The notes under the pieces were generated by a model. The model saw only the letters and a program-made list of their open reading frames with translations, was not told the origin of the DNA and made no database searches. Positions 17,022-24,894 of a stretch of DNA of 36,803 nucleotides are shown here, one piece after another; within the stretch, counting starts at the first letter, position 1, and each line of letters starts with the position of its first letter. Source of the DNA: DASTHG01 sp035491895 (GTDB taxonomy: Bacteria; Gemmatimonadota; Gemmatimonadetes; Gemmatimonadales; GWC2-71-9); assembly GCA_035491895.1 (NCBI GenBank), contig DATJJY010000012.1, positions 1-36,803 of the forward strand, given 5' to 3'. Position numbers and translations under genes: made by a program.

Positions 17022-17050
17022 AAGCTATCCCGCCCCTCCCGAGGCGGCAA
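17022..17050 (-). promoter_or_regulatory. Candidate leaderless promoter of the M24 peptidase gene
   Basis: Minus strand: TTGCCG (17050-17045), 17-nt spacer, TAGCTT (17027-17022), 7 nt, then ATG at 17014. Spacing is ideal for sigma-70 and transcription would start on or next to the A of ATG. Confidence 0.5.
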
Positions 17051-17089
17051 CTTGACTCGCCATGCGCAGTTACCCCATTGTATTGCGCC

Positions 17090-17875
17090 ATGACCATCTC
17101 ATCGGCTCTGACGAGCGCCGAAGCGGAGCGCCTGGCGGCGCGGATCGCCGAGCTGGAGCACGAGCGCAAGCATCTCCTCGCCGTCATCGAGATTCTCAAG
17201 GAGATCTCCGGCTCACTCCACTTCATCGACATCCTGCAATCGATCGCCCGCAAGCTGGGCGAGTCGTTCGGGCTGGATCGGTGCTCGATTTTTCTCTCGG
17301 AACGGGGCGGCACGCACGTGCGTCTGGTGGCGTCGTATGAAGACCCCACGATCCGCAACCACCTCGTCGACCTCGAGCGCTATCCCGAGCTGAAGCGGGC
17401 GATCCATCACGGCGAGACAGTCTTCATTCCCGATGCGATCACCGACCCGACGCTGAAGCACGTGAAGAACGAGTTGACGAACCGGCGCGTGAAATCGATC
17501 ACCGTGGTTCCGATCAATTGGCGCGGCGTCGCCATCGGCGCGATTTTCCTGCGCACGTTCCGTGACGGTCCGACGTTCTCGGACGCCGACGTGCGATTCG
17601 TCCAGGTCGTCGCTTCGCTCACCGCCCAGGCGCTGCGCAACGCGCACCGCTACGAGCGTCTGGCGCAGCGGCAGGCCGACACGAGCGAATCGCTGCGCCG
17701 CATGGAGCTGGAGCGTGTCGCGCTGCTCTCTTTTCTGCGGCGGCTGATGGACGCGTTCGGCCGCCAGGAAGGCGCCTGGGGTGAGGGGCTGCTTCCGAAG
17801 GCGAGCGCCGAGGAGCTGGACCGGCTGGTGGGCGTGGCCCTGGCGGTGATTCAGGAAGAAGCCCGCGGACAGTGA
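17090..17875 (+). CDS. GAF-domain protein with flanking coiled coils
   Basis: Cytoplasmic, 261 residues. Residues about 8-35 are a charged heptad-type helix (AEAERLAARIAELEHERKHL) leading into a GAF domain at about 45-185 (ILQSIARKLGESFGLDRCSI ... VKSITVVPINWRGVAIGAIF ... FVQVVASLTAQALRNAHRYE). A second long helix follows, and the protein ends without any output domain such as a kinase or GGDEF. It is thus a sensor or scaffold with an unknown ligand. The start is the ATG at 17090; a longer upstream frame overlaps the divergent peptidase gene and has no support. Its stop overlaps the DNA ligase start as GTGA, so expression is coupled to ligA. A possible promoter (TTGACT at 17052, TTGTAT at 17078) has an over-long spacer of 20. 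Confidence 0.88.
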   Translation: MTISSALTSAEAERLAARIAELEHERKHLLAVIEILKEISGSLHFIDILQSIARKLGESFGLDRCSIFLSERGGTHVRLVASYEDPTIRNHLVDLERYPELKRAIHHGETVFIPDAITDPTLKHVKNELTNRRVKSITVVPINWRGVAIGAIFLRTFRDGPTFSDADVRFVQVVASLTAQALRNAHRYERLAQRQADTSESLRRMELERVALLSFLRRLMDAFGRQEGAWGEGLLPKASAEELDRLVGVALAVIQEEARGQ

Positions 17876-19893
17876 CCACCCCGGCCGCGCGCGCCGCCGA
17901 GCTCCGGCGGCTGCTCGAGCGGGCGAATTACGCGTATTACGTCCTCGACAAGCCCGACATGTCGGACGCCGAGTACGACCGGCTGTTCCGCGAGCTGGGC
18001 GCGCTCGAGACGGCCCATCCCGAGCTCCGCACCCCCGATTCACCGACGCACCGCATCGGAGCCGATCCCTCCCCCGCCTTCCGCAAACACCGCCACCTCG
18101 TCCCGATGCTGTCACTCGCCAATGCGTTCGATCGCGCCGAGCTCACTGCCTGGGAGGAGCGCAACGCACGGCTCGTCTCCGAGGTCACCCAGGGGGGCTA
18201 CACCCTCGAGGTGAAGATCGACGGGGCCGCCGTGAGTCTCACGTATGAACACGGCGCGCTGGTCACCGGGGCGACGCGCGGCAACGGCGTGGAAGGCGAG
18301 GACGTCACTCCCAATCTCAAGACAGTGCTCGACCTGCCGCTGCGACTCCAGGGGAAGGGCTGGCCGGCCAAGATGGAGGTGCGGGGAGAGGTCTATCTCT
18401 CCAAGAGCCAGTTCGCACGCGTGAACCAGGACCGCGCCAAAGCCGACGAGCCGTTGTTCGCCAATCCGCGCAACGCCGCCGCCGGCGCGCTGCGCCAGCT
18501 GGACCCGAAGATCACGCGCAGCCGCGGGCTCCGGATGTTCTGCTTCCACGTGGAGACACCCGGGGGGAAGCCCGCCGCCGCGACGCAGCACGAGTTGCTG
18601 CAGCAGCTGCACCGCTGGGGGTTCCCCGTAGAGCCGCATCACCGGCTCGCGCCGGACCTCGCGGCTGCGCACCAGGCGATCACCGAGCTCGAGCAGCTCC
18701 TGCCGAAACTCGGCTACGGCGCCGACGGCGTCGTCGTGAAAGTCAATCCGACGGTCCTGCACGCCGAGCTCGGCACAGTGGGGGAGCGCGAGCCCCGCTG
18801 GGCGATCGCGCGCAAGTTCGCGCCCGAGGTCGCGGTCGCGCGGCTGCTCGAGATCCGCGTGAACGTCGGACGCACCGGCGCGCTCACCCCCTACGCCGTG
18901 CTCGAGCCCGTCGCCGTCGGCGGCGTCACCGTGACCACCGTGACGTTGCACAACTTCGACCAGATCAAGGTCAAGGATGTGCGGGAGGGAGACCGCGTCG
19001 AAGTGACCCGCGCCGGCGAGGTCATCCCCCAGATCCTCGGACCCGTCCGCGAGAAGGGGAAGCGGCGCAAACCGCCGTACAAGCCGCCCACGCGCTGCCC
19101 GGTCTGCCATTCGCCCGTCGAACACCCCAAAGACGAAGTGATGGCCTATTGCCCCAACGTGTCGTGCGCCGGCCGGATCCTCGAGGGGATCGTCCACTTC
19201 GCCTCGCGCGACGCAATGGACATCCGCGGACTGGGATACGAGCGGGTGAAGGCGCTGCTCGCCGCGGAGCTGATCGCCGACGTCGCGGACCTGTACGACC
19301 GCAAGAGACTCAACCTGCTCCAGCTCCTCTCGCTCGAGGGCTTCGCCGAAAAATCGGCGCAGCAGCTGCTGGACGCGATCGACCACTCGAAACAGCAGCC
19401 GCTCTCCACGCTGCTCTATGCCCTGGGGATTCGCCACGTCGGCGGTCAGAGCGCCCGGCTGCTGGCGCGCCGGTTCGGGGCGATGGCGCGGCTCGCGAAA
19501 GCCGGGGCGGAGGACATCGGTGAGATCCGGGGCGTCGGACCCGAGATCGCGGAGGCGGTGGCCGAGTTTTTCGCGACACCGGCCAACCGCAAGCTGATCG
19601 AGCGCCTCACGAAACTCGGTCTCACGCTCGAGGAGCCGGTCGCTGCGGCGGGGAGCGGCCCCCTCGCCGGGCAGATCTACGTGATCACCGGCACCCTCCC
19701 CACCCTCTCCCGCGACGCCGCCACCCGGCTGATCGAGGCGGCGGGCGGCCACGTGGCCGACAGCGTGTCGAAGCGAACCACTGCCGTGGTCGCCGGTGAG
19801 AATCCCGGATCGAAGCTCGACAAGGCCGGGACATTGGGGATTCCCGTCATTGCCGAGGCGGAGCTGTTGCGCCGCGCGTCCCCGACGTCTTAA
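17872..19893 (+). CDS. ligA: NAD-dependent DNA ligase
   Basis: Essential replicative ligase that seals nicks in DNA using NAD+. 673 residues, matching the usual length. Domains in order: Ia (RRLLERANYAYYVLDKPDMS), the adenylation domain with Lys115 in LEVKIDGAAVSL as AMP acceptor, the OB fold (NVGRTGALTPYAVLEPV), and the four-Cys zinc finger (CPVC at its start, YCPNVSCAGR at its end). The helix-hairpin-helix region (LSLEGFAEKSAQQLLDAI, IRGVGPEIAEAV) and a C-terminal BRCT domain (YVITGTLPTLSRDAATRLIE) complete it. The GTG start at 17872 overlaps the GAF gene stop by 4 nt. All catalytic parts are intact. The arrangement between a GAF and a V4R gene is unusual. Confidence 0.98.
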   Translation: MTTPAARAAELRRLLERANYAYYVLDKPDMSDAEYDRLFRELGALETAHPELRTPDSPTHRIGADPSPAFRKHRHLVPMLSLANAFDRAELTAWEERNARLVSEVTQGGYTLEVKIDGAAVSLTYEHGALVTGATRGNGVEGEDVTPNLKTVLDLPLRLQGKGWPAKMEVRGEVYLSKSQFARVNQDRAKADEPLFANPRNAAAGALRQLDPKITRSRGLRMFCFHVETPGGKPAAATQHELLQQLHRWGFPVEPHHRLAPDLAAAHQAITELEQLLPKLGYGADGVVVKVNPTVLHAELGTVGEREPRWAIARKFAPEVAVARLLEIRVNVGRTGALTPYAVLEPVAVGGVTVTTVTLHNFDQIKVKDVREGDRVEVTRAGEVIPQILGPVREKGKRRKPPYKPPTRCPVCHSPVEHPKDEVMAYCPNVSCAGRILEGIVHFASRDAMDIRGLGYERVKALLAAELIADVADLYDRKRLNLLQLLSLEGFAEKSAQQLLDAIDHSKQQPLSTLLYALGIRHVGGQSARLLARRFGAMARLAKAGAEDIGEIRGVGPEIAEAVAEFFATPANRKLIERLTKLGLTLEEPVAAAGSGPLAGQIYVITGTLPTLSRDAATRLIEAAGGHVADSVSKRTTAVVAGENPGSKLDKAGTLGIPVIAEAELLRRASPTS

Positions 19894-19896
19894 GTT
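19867..19896 (+). promoter_or_regulatory. Candidate promoter of the V4R gene inside the end of ligA
   Basis: TTGCGC (19867-19872), 18-nt spacer, TAAGTT (19891-19896), then 10 nt to the ATG at 19907. The -10 box includes the ligA stop codon. It shares the TTGC/TAnnTT pattern of four other promoters in the window, so the V4R gene may be transcribed apart from ligA. Confidence 0.4.
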
Positions 19897-19906
19897 GGCG
19901 TCCGCC

Positions 19907-20455
19907 ATGACGATTCCCTCGACTTCGACCGGCGGTCTCACCATCGGGACCGGTGGTTTGCTGCAGCTGCATCGCAGCCTGATGCAGTACTCGCCCGATG
20001 CCGCCATCGCCGTGCTCCAGGAGTCCGGGTACGCCGCCGGGGAGGGCGTCTACACCGCGCTGTGCACCTGGCTCGGCACCCATGCGGGAACCGAGCGGCC
20101 GGAGGAGCTCGACGCAACGTTGTTCGCGGGTGCGCTCTCCGATTTCTTCCAGGCGTCTGGGTGGGGCCGTCTGTCGATCTCTCCGGTTGGCGGCGCCGCC
20201 TTCGCGCTCGACTCGCCCGACTGGATCGAGGCGGAGCCCGATTCGGCCCAGATGCCGATGTGCTTTTTCTCGGCCGGGATGCTCGCCGATCTGATGGGAC
20301 GCGTGTCGGGCGAGCAGGTGGCGGTCATGGAGGTCGAGTGCCGCAGCAAGGGCGACTCGATCTGCCGGTTCCTGTCTGCGTCACCCACGACGCTGCAGGA
20401 GGTCTATGAAAAGATGTCGGCCGGGATGAGCTACGTGGAGGCGCTGCAGGGCTAA
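19907..20455 (+). CDS. V4R (4-vinyl reductase) domain protein
   Basis: 182 residues, cytoplasmic. The C-terminal half carries the V4R pattern: CFFSAGMLADLMGRVSGEQV, then VMEVECRSKGDSICRFLSAS with the Glu and paired cysteines typical of this small-molecule or metal-binding domain. The N-terminal 85 residues (LLQLHRSLMQYSPDAAIAVL, ALSDFFQASGWG) are helical, as in other stand-alone V4R proteins. V4R domains occur in hydrocarbon-sensing regulators and in BchJ of bacteriochlorophyll synthesis; nothing here links to photosynthesis. No DNA-binding or output domain is present. It begins 13 nt after ligA and converges on the PmbA gene with 2 bp between stops. A sensor or chaperone-like role is inference. 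Confidence 0.85.
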   Translation: MTIPSTSTGGLTIGTGGLLQLHRSLMQYSPDAAIAVLQESGYAAGEGVYTALCTWLGTHAGTERPEELDATLFAGALSDFFQASGWGRLSISPVGGAAFALDSPDWIEAEPDSAQMPMCFFSAGMLADLMGRVSGEQVAVMEVECRSKGDSICRFLSASPTTLQEVYEKMSAGMSYVEALQG

Positions 20456-20457
20456 GG

Positions 20458-21771
20458 TTACCGCCGGGCGACACTCACTCCTTCCAGCAACAGCGACGGC
20501 GACCAGCGGGTCCCGAGCCAGCGACCGTCGGTTCCGAAACCCCCGATTCGTTTCAACAGGTCGTAGACGTTGCCGGCGACCGCGGCGTCCTTCACCCGTC
20601 CCGTGATCTCGCCGCGCTCGATCCGAAACGCGAGCGCCACCGGGTGACTGAACGCGCCCCCGATCACGTTCCCCTGCCCCACGCCGATCAGCTCGTCGAT
20701 CACCAGCCCATCCTGCACGCCTCGGACAAGACCGCCTCCGAGGACCGGCGACCCCGCTCCCGGCTCGGCCTTCCCCACCACTACGTTGGAATACTCGACT
20801 ACCGGTTTCCCGAACGTGCCGCGGCTTCCATGGCCCGTGCTTTTCGTCCCGGCCCGCGCGGCGGTTTCGAGATCGTAAATGAAGGCGCGCACGACCCCCC
20901 GCTCCACCAGTGGCAGTCGGTGCGACGGCGTCCCTTCGTCGTCGACGGGACGCGAGGCGGGACGATGTGGCAACAACGGATCGTCCGTCAACGAGAATGC
21001 AGCATCGAACACGGCCTCACCGAGCTTCGCGCCGAGCGGCGAGATCCCCTGGAGCACGACCTTTCCGGAGAGCGCCTGGCGCACCGGCAGGAGGATCGCC
21101 GACAAGCCCTGCGGCGTGAACACGACGGGGAGCGTGCCGTCCGGCGGCTGCACGACCGTGAGGGCGCGGTCATAACGATCGGCGATCGTCCGCACCAGAG
21201 CATCGAGGTCTTCCGGGGCAGGAAGGTCCGTTCCTTGATACTGGTCGGACAGAAAAAGGACGTCGTCACCGGCGAAGCGCGCCAGGTCGACGTTCACCGC
21301 AACGCCGGTCGCGCCGTACTGCGCGTCGGCGCCGCCCGACCCGAGGACCCTGGTCGCGGCGATTTCCCGCTCGATCGCGACGTTGATCTGACACCCCGGC
21401 CGCGCCAGCCGGGAAACGAGCTCGGCGCCGATCGCGATGAGACGCTCGAGCGACGCGCCGGCGGCGTTCGCGGCATGGGTGGGAACCTGCGGCAGCGGTG
21501 CGGCGGCCGGGAAAACGAGATCGACCGACTCGCCCAGCTCGGCCGACGCCAGGGCGCGCGACAGGAGGTCGTCGACATCGGGGGCGGTGGTTCCGGCGAC
21601 GCCGACTTTGCCGCCCTTCACGACGCGCAGGTTGATGCCGGTCTCCTCGGTGACGCCGCATGCCTTCAGGCGACCCGATTCGAACCCGACGGTGGTGTGC
21701 TCCGATTGCCGCCAGACCGCGTCGCCGCCGTCCGCGCGGGACCGGATGGCGGCGATCAGTCGTTCGATCAC
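20458..21771 (-). CDS. pmbA: TldE/PmbA-like protein (TldD/PmbA family, non-catalytic partner)
   Basis: 437 residues; last gene of a three-gene operon. The GTG start at 21771 overlaps the tldD stop as GTGA. Family features are the N-terminal QSEHTTVGFESGRLKACGVT, the central DDEGTPSHRLPLVERGVV, GTFGKPVVEYSNVVV and the C-terminal RIERGEITGRVKDAAVAGNV. There is no HExxxH, as expected for the TldE half, which forms a heterodimer with TldD. TldD/TldE cut unfolded peptides; in E. coli they mature microcin B17 and degrade CcdA. No peptide precursor or toxin gene is visible here, so a general peptide-processing role is more likely. Cytoplasmic, no signal peptide. Confidence 0.9.
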   Translation of the reverse strand: MIERLIAAIRSRADGGDAVWRQSEHTTVGFESGRLKACGVTEETGINLRVVKGGKVGVAGTTAPDVDDLLSRALASAELGESVDLVFPAAAPLPQVPTHAANAAGASLERLIAIGAELVSRLARPGCQINVAIEREIAATRVLGSGGADAQYGATGVAVNVDLARFAGDDVLFLSDQYQGTDLPAPEDLDALVRTIADRYDRALTVVQPPDGTLPVVFTPQGLSAILLPVRQALSGKVVLQGISPLGAKLGEAVFDAAFSLTDDPLLPHRPASRPVDDEGTPSHRLPLVERGVVRAFIYDLETAARAGTKSTGHGSRGTFGKPVVEYSNVVVGKAEPGAGSPVLGGGLVRGVQDGLVIDELIGVGQGNVIGGAFSHPVALAFRIERGEITGRVKDAAVAGNVYDLLKRIGGFGTDGRWLGTRWSPSLLLEGVSVARR

Positions 21772-23144
21772 GCGGGGACGTCGCCTCCGACGAGGGCCGC
21801 CTCGATTCGCACGTGGGGCGCCCCCTCGGTCACGGCGAGCGGGAACTGGCCGCCCTTGCCGCAGCCGCCCCCCATCTGATTCCACTGGAAGTCGCCCGCG
21901 ATGCGCTCGATGCGGTCGAGCGTCTGAAACAGGCTGCCCGCCAGTACGACGTCCTTCACCAGCTCGGCGAGCGCGCCGTCGCGGATCATGCGCCCGTAGG
22001 CTGCCGTGAAGGAGAAGTTCTCCAGCAGCGTCTGTCCCCCGAACGCGCCGCAGGCGTAAACGCCGAGCGTGATGTCCTTGATCAGGTCCTGGACGGTACC
22101 CTGGCCGTTCGCGATGTAAGTGTTCGTCATGCGCACGATCGGCGCGTGACGGAACGAGATCGCGCGGGCGTTTCCGGTGGGCCGCTCACCCAGCGCGGCC
22201 GCCGTTTCCCGCGAATGGAGCCGGCCCACGAGGATCCCATCCTTGATCAGCGGCGTGTCCTGCGTCGGCGTCCCCTCGTCGTCGAACGGCAGCGTGCCGC
22301 GCAAGCCCTGCGCGGCGCCGTTGTCGCCCACGCTCAGCACCGGGCGGCCGAAGCGGCGGCCCAGCGTCATCATCTCTCGCGCCTGTGCGTTCTCGTACAC
22401 GAAATCGGCCTCGGAGAGGTGGCCGAACGCCTCGTGGATGAAGACGCCCGCGAGCTCGTTGTCCAGTACGACGGGGTAGGTACCACCGGTGACCGTCGGC
22501 GCGTCGAGCAGCGCCACGGCACGCTCGGCCACTGTGCGAAAGCCCGCCGCGTGATGCTGGGCGCTGTTCCAGCCCTTGCGCAGGCCGATCGACTCCAGCC
22601 CCTTCTCGATCGTGCCGTTGCGGCGGGCGATCGCCTGGCCGGAGAGGGTGATCTCGGGCCGCAGCTCGTACAGCAGGGTCCCCTCGGAGTTACCGAACCA
22701 GTACTCGGTGACCTCGTCACGGTACACCGCCTGCGTGTCCACCACGCCCGGCACGGCGAGCATCTCGCCGTTGTAGGCCTCGAGCAGCCGCCGTTTGTCG
22801 GCCAGCGGAATGCCGCGCACGTCGCCGTCCAGATCGAGGACCGCCTCTGCCTGGGAGGGCGCCACCTCGGCCAGCCGGATCGGCTCGTCCAGCCGCACGG
22901 CACGCGACAGCTCTCGCGCCCGGTGTACCATCGCGGGGAGCTGGTCGATCGACGTGAACGCCGCGATGCCCCAACCGCAGCCCTTGTCGGCGGCGCGCAC
23001 GAAGCCGCCCTGGTCCTCGCTCGCCGAGGCGGATTCGAGGCGTTTCCCCCGGAAGCTCACGCTGGAGCTCCAGGTCCGTTCGATGCGGATTTCAGTGAAA
23101 TCGGCGCGCGACGCCCGCAGGGCGTCGGCGAGGCGGTCCTTCAC
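21768..23144 (-). CDS. tldD: TldD metalloprotease
   Basis: Catalytic half of the TldD/TldE protease. 458 residues from the GTG at 23144, which overlaps the phosphoribosyltransferase stop as GTGA. The zinc motif HEAFGH is at residues 237-242 (within FIHEAFGHLSEAD), and the conserved cysteine stretch MGGGCGKGGQFPLAV is near the C terminus. Further family marks are DDEGTPTQDTPLIKDGILVG, RMTNTYIANG and GGQTLLENFSFTAAYG. The E. coli complex threads unstructured peptides through a narrow channel and cuts them without sequence preference. Tight overlap with pmbA fits one-to-one production of the two subunits. Confidence 0.95.
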   Translation of the reverse strand: MKDRLADALRASRADFTEIRIERTWSSSVSFRGKRLESASASEDQGGFVRAADKGCGWGIAAFTSIDQLPAMVHRARELSRAVRLDEPIRLAEVAPSQAEAVLDLDGDVRGIPLADKRRLLEAYNGEMLAVPGVVDTQAVYRDEVTEYWFGNSEGTLLYELRPEITLSGQAIARRNGTIEKGLESIGLRKGWNSAQHHAAGFRTVAERAVALLDAPTVTGGTYPVVLDNELAGVFIHEAFGHLSEADFVYENAQAREMMTLGRRFGRPVLSVGDNGAAQGLRGTLPFDDEGTPTQDTPLIKDGILVGRLHSRETAAALGERPTGNARAISFRHAPIVRMTNTYIANGQGTVQDLIKDITLGVYACGAFGGQTLLENFSFTAAYGRMIRDGALAELVKDVVLAGSLFQTLDRIERIAGDFQWNQMGGGCGKGGQFPLAVTEGAPHVRIEAALVGGDVPA

Positions 23145-23698
23145 TCCCCGTTCGCCCGCAGCTTCTCGGCGTAGTCGGGCCGCATCACGATCTCGCCGTC
23201 GACGATGATCTCGCGGTCCCAGGGGAGAATGATGAAGCTGTCCGTCTCGAGCGCGTGAAAATCGACCGCGTAGGGTCCGGTCCGAAAGCTCACCGCCGTC
23301 TTGACGGCCGCGGGCTTCAGGTCGCGCACGGCGGCGAGCGCAAGCTTCATGGTATCGCCGGTGTCGCAGGTCTCGTCGACGACCAGCACGCGGCGGCCGG
23401 TGACGAGCTTGGGGGGGCCCGCGATCACCACGGGCCGTGCGCCGCTCTCCGAGCGGCTGATGGCCATCGACGCGAAATCGCGCTGCAGAATGCTGGCGAT
23501 CACGGCGCCGGGGATCACACCCGCCTTCGCGATGCCGAGCACGAGATCGGGATCGTACGCGTGATACACCTTGAGGGCGAGCGCGCGGCACAGCTCGCCG
23601 AAAAACGGCCAGTCGACCTGCAGGACGCCGGTGGGCGACAGCCGACCGGTGCGTGCGCGACGCGGAGTGGGTGAAGAGTAGGGCGGCACAGGGGGCAC
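23141..23698 (-). CDS. Phosphoribosyltransferase-family protein (xanthine/hypoxanthine PRTase-like)
   Basis: Probably transfers ribose-5-phosphate from PRPP to a purine base. About 185 residues. The PRPP motif VLVVDETCDTGDTM lies at about 104-117, after a PRTase core opening DLVLGIAKAGVIPGAVIASI; FHALETDSFIILPWD is hood-like. There is no ATG at a sensible place. I use the GTG at 23698 because a TAGCTT box lies 7 nt before it in the same geometry as neighbouring leaderless genes; a GTG at 23689 is the alternative. The first 25 residues are proline- and arginine-rich and may be disordered. It is the first gene of the operon with tldD and pmbA, an association whose meaning is unclear. The substrate base cannot be named. 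Confidence 0.85.
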   Translation of the reverse strand: MPPVPPYSSPTPRRARTGRLSPTGVLQVDWPFFGELCRALALKVYHAYDPDLVLGIAKAGVIPGAVIASILQRDFASMAISRSESGARPVVIAGPPKLVTGRRVLVVDETCDTGDTMKLALAAVRDLKPAAVKTAVSFRTGPYAVDFHALETDSFIILPWDREIIVDGEIVMRPDYAEKLRANGE

Positions 23699-23705
23699 GT
23701 CCGAG

Positions 23706-23735
23706 AAGCTACATTGCTTTACGGAGCGGCCGCAA
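23706..23735 (-). promoter_or_regulatory. Candidate leaderless promoter of the PRTase-tldD-pmbA operon
   Basis: Minus strand: TTGCGG (23735-23730), 18-nt spacer, TAGCTT (23711-23706), 7 nt, then GTG at 23698. It overlaps face-to-face with the promoter of the divergent TPR operon within 51 bp, so the two operons may compete for polymerase or share an operator. Confidence 0.45.
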
Positions 23736-23743
23736 GCTATTTT
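23714..23743 (+). promoter_or_regulatory. Candidate leaderless promoter of the TPR-lipoprotein-fadD operon
   Basis: TTGCTT (23714-23719), 18-nt spacer, TATTTT (23738-23743), 6 nt, then ATG at 23750. Transcription would begin at about the A of the ATG. No Shine-Dalgarno is possible in the 6-nt gap. Confidence 0.5.
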
Positions 23744-23749
23744 CGCGTC

Positions 23750-24217
23750 ATGGGTTTCTGGCGCCGACTGTTCGGCTCGTCGGAGGATCTCCACCCCCAG
23801 CGACTCGACTACCTCAACGAGGCGCTCGCCCTCGAGCGTCAGGGTGATTACGAAGCAGCGCTGACGTCGTACCGCCTCGCGCTGCGCGATCACCCCAACG
23901 ACGCGCGCATTCTCCAGAACATGGCGATCGCCTTCACCAAGACGGCGCGCACCGACGAAGCGATCCGGCACTACCGGCAAGCGCTCGATCTCGACGAGAA
24001 TCTCGCGGGCGCGCATTACGGCCTCGCGTTTCTGCTCCAGAAACGCGGCGACCCCGATGGAGCGATGCAGCACCTGCGGGCGTTCCTGGCGCAGCCGCCC
24101 AAGGGCCCCGACGCACACCAGTGGATCGAGCACGCGACCCGCGCGCTGCGCGAGCTGGGGTCCGCTCCCCCTGCCGCCGCGCCGCCACCGCCCCGGCTGT
24201 CGGCGGAGGCGCCCTGA
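23750..24217 (+). CDS. Small TPR-repeat protein
   Basis: 155 residues with about three TPR units between residues 20 and 110 (RLDYLNEALALERQGDYEAA; RILQNMAIAFTKTARTDEAI; AHYGLAFLLQKRGDPDGAMQ), ending in a proline- and alanine-rich tail. There is no cleavable signal peptide; the MGFWRRLFGSSEDL start suggests a basic, perhaps membrane-touching, N terminus. TPRs bind other proteins; the partner may be encoded by the next genes. A longer start at 23714 was rejected because it runs through the promoter. Its stop codon overlaps the next gene's CTG as CTGA. Confidence 0.87.
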   Translation: MGFWRRLFGSSEDLHPQRLDYLNEALALERQGDYEAALTSYRLALRDHPNDARILQNMAIAFTKTARTDEAIRHYRQALDLDENLAGAHYGLAFLLQKRGDPDGAMQHLRAFLAQPPKGPDAHQWIEHATRALRELGSAPPAAAPPPPRLSAEAP

Positions 24218-24894
24218 GGGGATTCCGCTGGGCGGCGCTCGCCGCCTCGGCCGTCATCACAGGCGTAGCGTGCAAGGCCCTGTCGCCCGATTTCGACGCG
24301 ATCATCGCCATCGACGTGAGCCTGCCCGACAGCGGCAAGGTCCCGGTCGGCGATACGATCTTGCCGCAGGGAAAGGCCCTCAATGGTCGTGGGGATTCGG
24401 TCGCCGCCGCGATCGTCTGGAGCGGTCTCGACAGTACCATTCAAGTCGACTCCTTGACCGGAGCGACCGTCGGCGTGTCAGCCGGCACTGGTCGTATTCT
24501 GGCGCGGGTCGGCAATCTCCGCTCCAGTCCCGCCGTCGTGACCGTCATCGGGGTGCGGGACTCGATCGCGGCCGCCGGGCCTACCATCGACACCGTGCAC
24601 GTCTCCGCGCCTGATTCGCTATCGGACTCGCTCTTCATCCGCGCCGACAGCGCCGGCGTGCCGCTCGTAGGATTCCGGATCGCGCTCAGCTTTGCGTTCC
24701 CCCCGGGGGGAACGGGAGTGACATTGGTGCCTGGAGACACCGTCGTGACCGACGGCACAGGCATTGCTGTGTTCCAGGTCCGGCTCATCGGCGTACAACC
24801 GGACTCGGCCGTTGTCAACGCCAGCGCGACCAGTGGCAATGGTGTGCCGGCGGTGGGATCACCGATCAAATTCGTGGTGGAGTTCGTACCATGA
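24214..24894 (+). CDS. Putative lipoprotein with Ig-like beta domains, apparent CTG start
   Basis: 226 residues by the start proposed here; I do not recognise a family. The frame has no ATG, GTG or TTG suitable for its signal sequence. CTG at 24214 overlaps the TPR stop as CTGA, has GGAGG 4 nt upstream, and gives a compact signal (LRGFRWAALAASAVITGVA|C) with Cys20 as a likely lipidation site, although Gly at -3 is not canonical. The only upstream ATG (24121) would add 31 arginine-rich residues read out of frame through the TPR gene. The mature part is serine-, threonine- and valine-rich with Ig-like beta patterns (VSLPDSGKVPVGDTILPQGK; TDGTGIAVFQVRLIGVQPDS), as in Big-type domains. The stop overlaps fadD as ATGA. 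It is probably anchored in an envelope membrane. Confidence 0.72.
   Translation: MRGFRWAALAASAVITGVACKALSPDFDAIIAIDVSLPDSGKVPVGDTILPQGKALNGRGDSVAAAIVWSGLDSTIQVDSLTGATVGVSAGTGRILARVGNLRSSPAVVTVIGVRDSIAAAGPTIDTVHVSAPDSLSDSLFIRADSAGVPLVGFRIALSFAFPPGGTGVTLVPGDTVVTDGTGIAVFQVRLIGVQPDSAVVNASATSGNGVPAVGSPIKFVVEFVP

Noticed and set aside
17052..17083. TTGACT/TTGTAT as a promoter for the GAF gene
   Set aside because: The spacer is 20 nt and the boxes do not follow the TTGC/TAnnTT pattern; kept only as a remark.
18112..20007. Long minus-strand frame (631 codons) antisense to ligA
   Set aside because: Shadow frame of a GC-rich gene; ligA has every family motif and the antisense product has no recognisable domain.
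19907..20455. V4R protein as evidence of bacteriochlorophyll synthesis (BchJ-like)
   Set aside because: No photosynthesis gene is nearby, and V4R domains also occur in unrelated sensors.
20458..23144. RiPP or toxin-antitoxin cluster around tldD/pmbA
   Set aside because: No small precursor peptide, cyclodehydratase, exporter or toxin gene is visible on either side.
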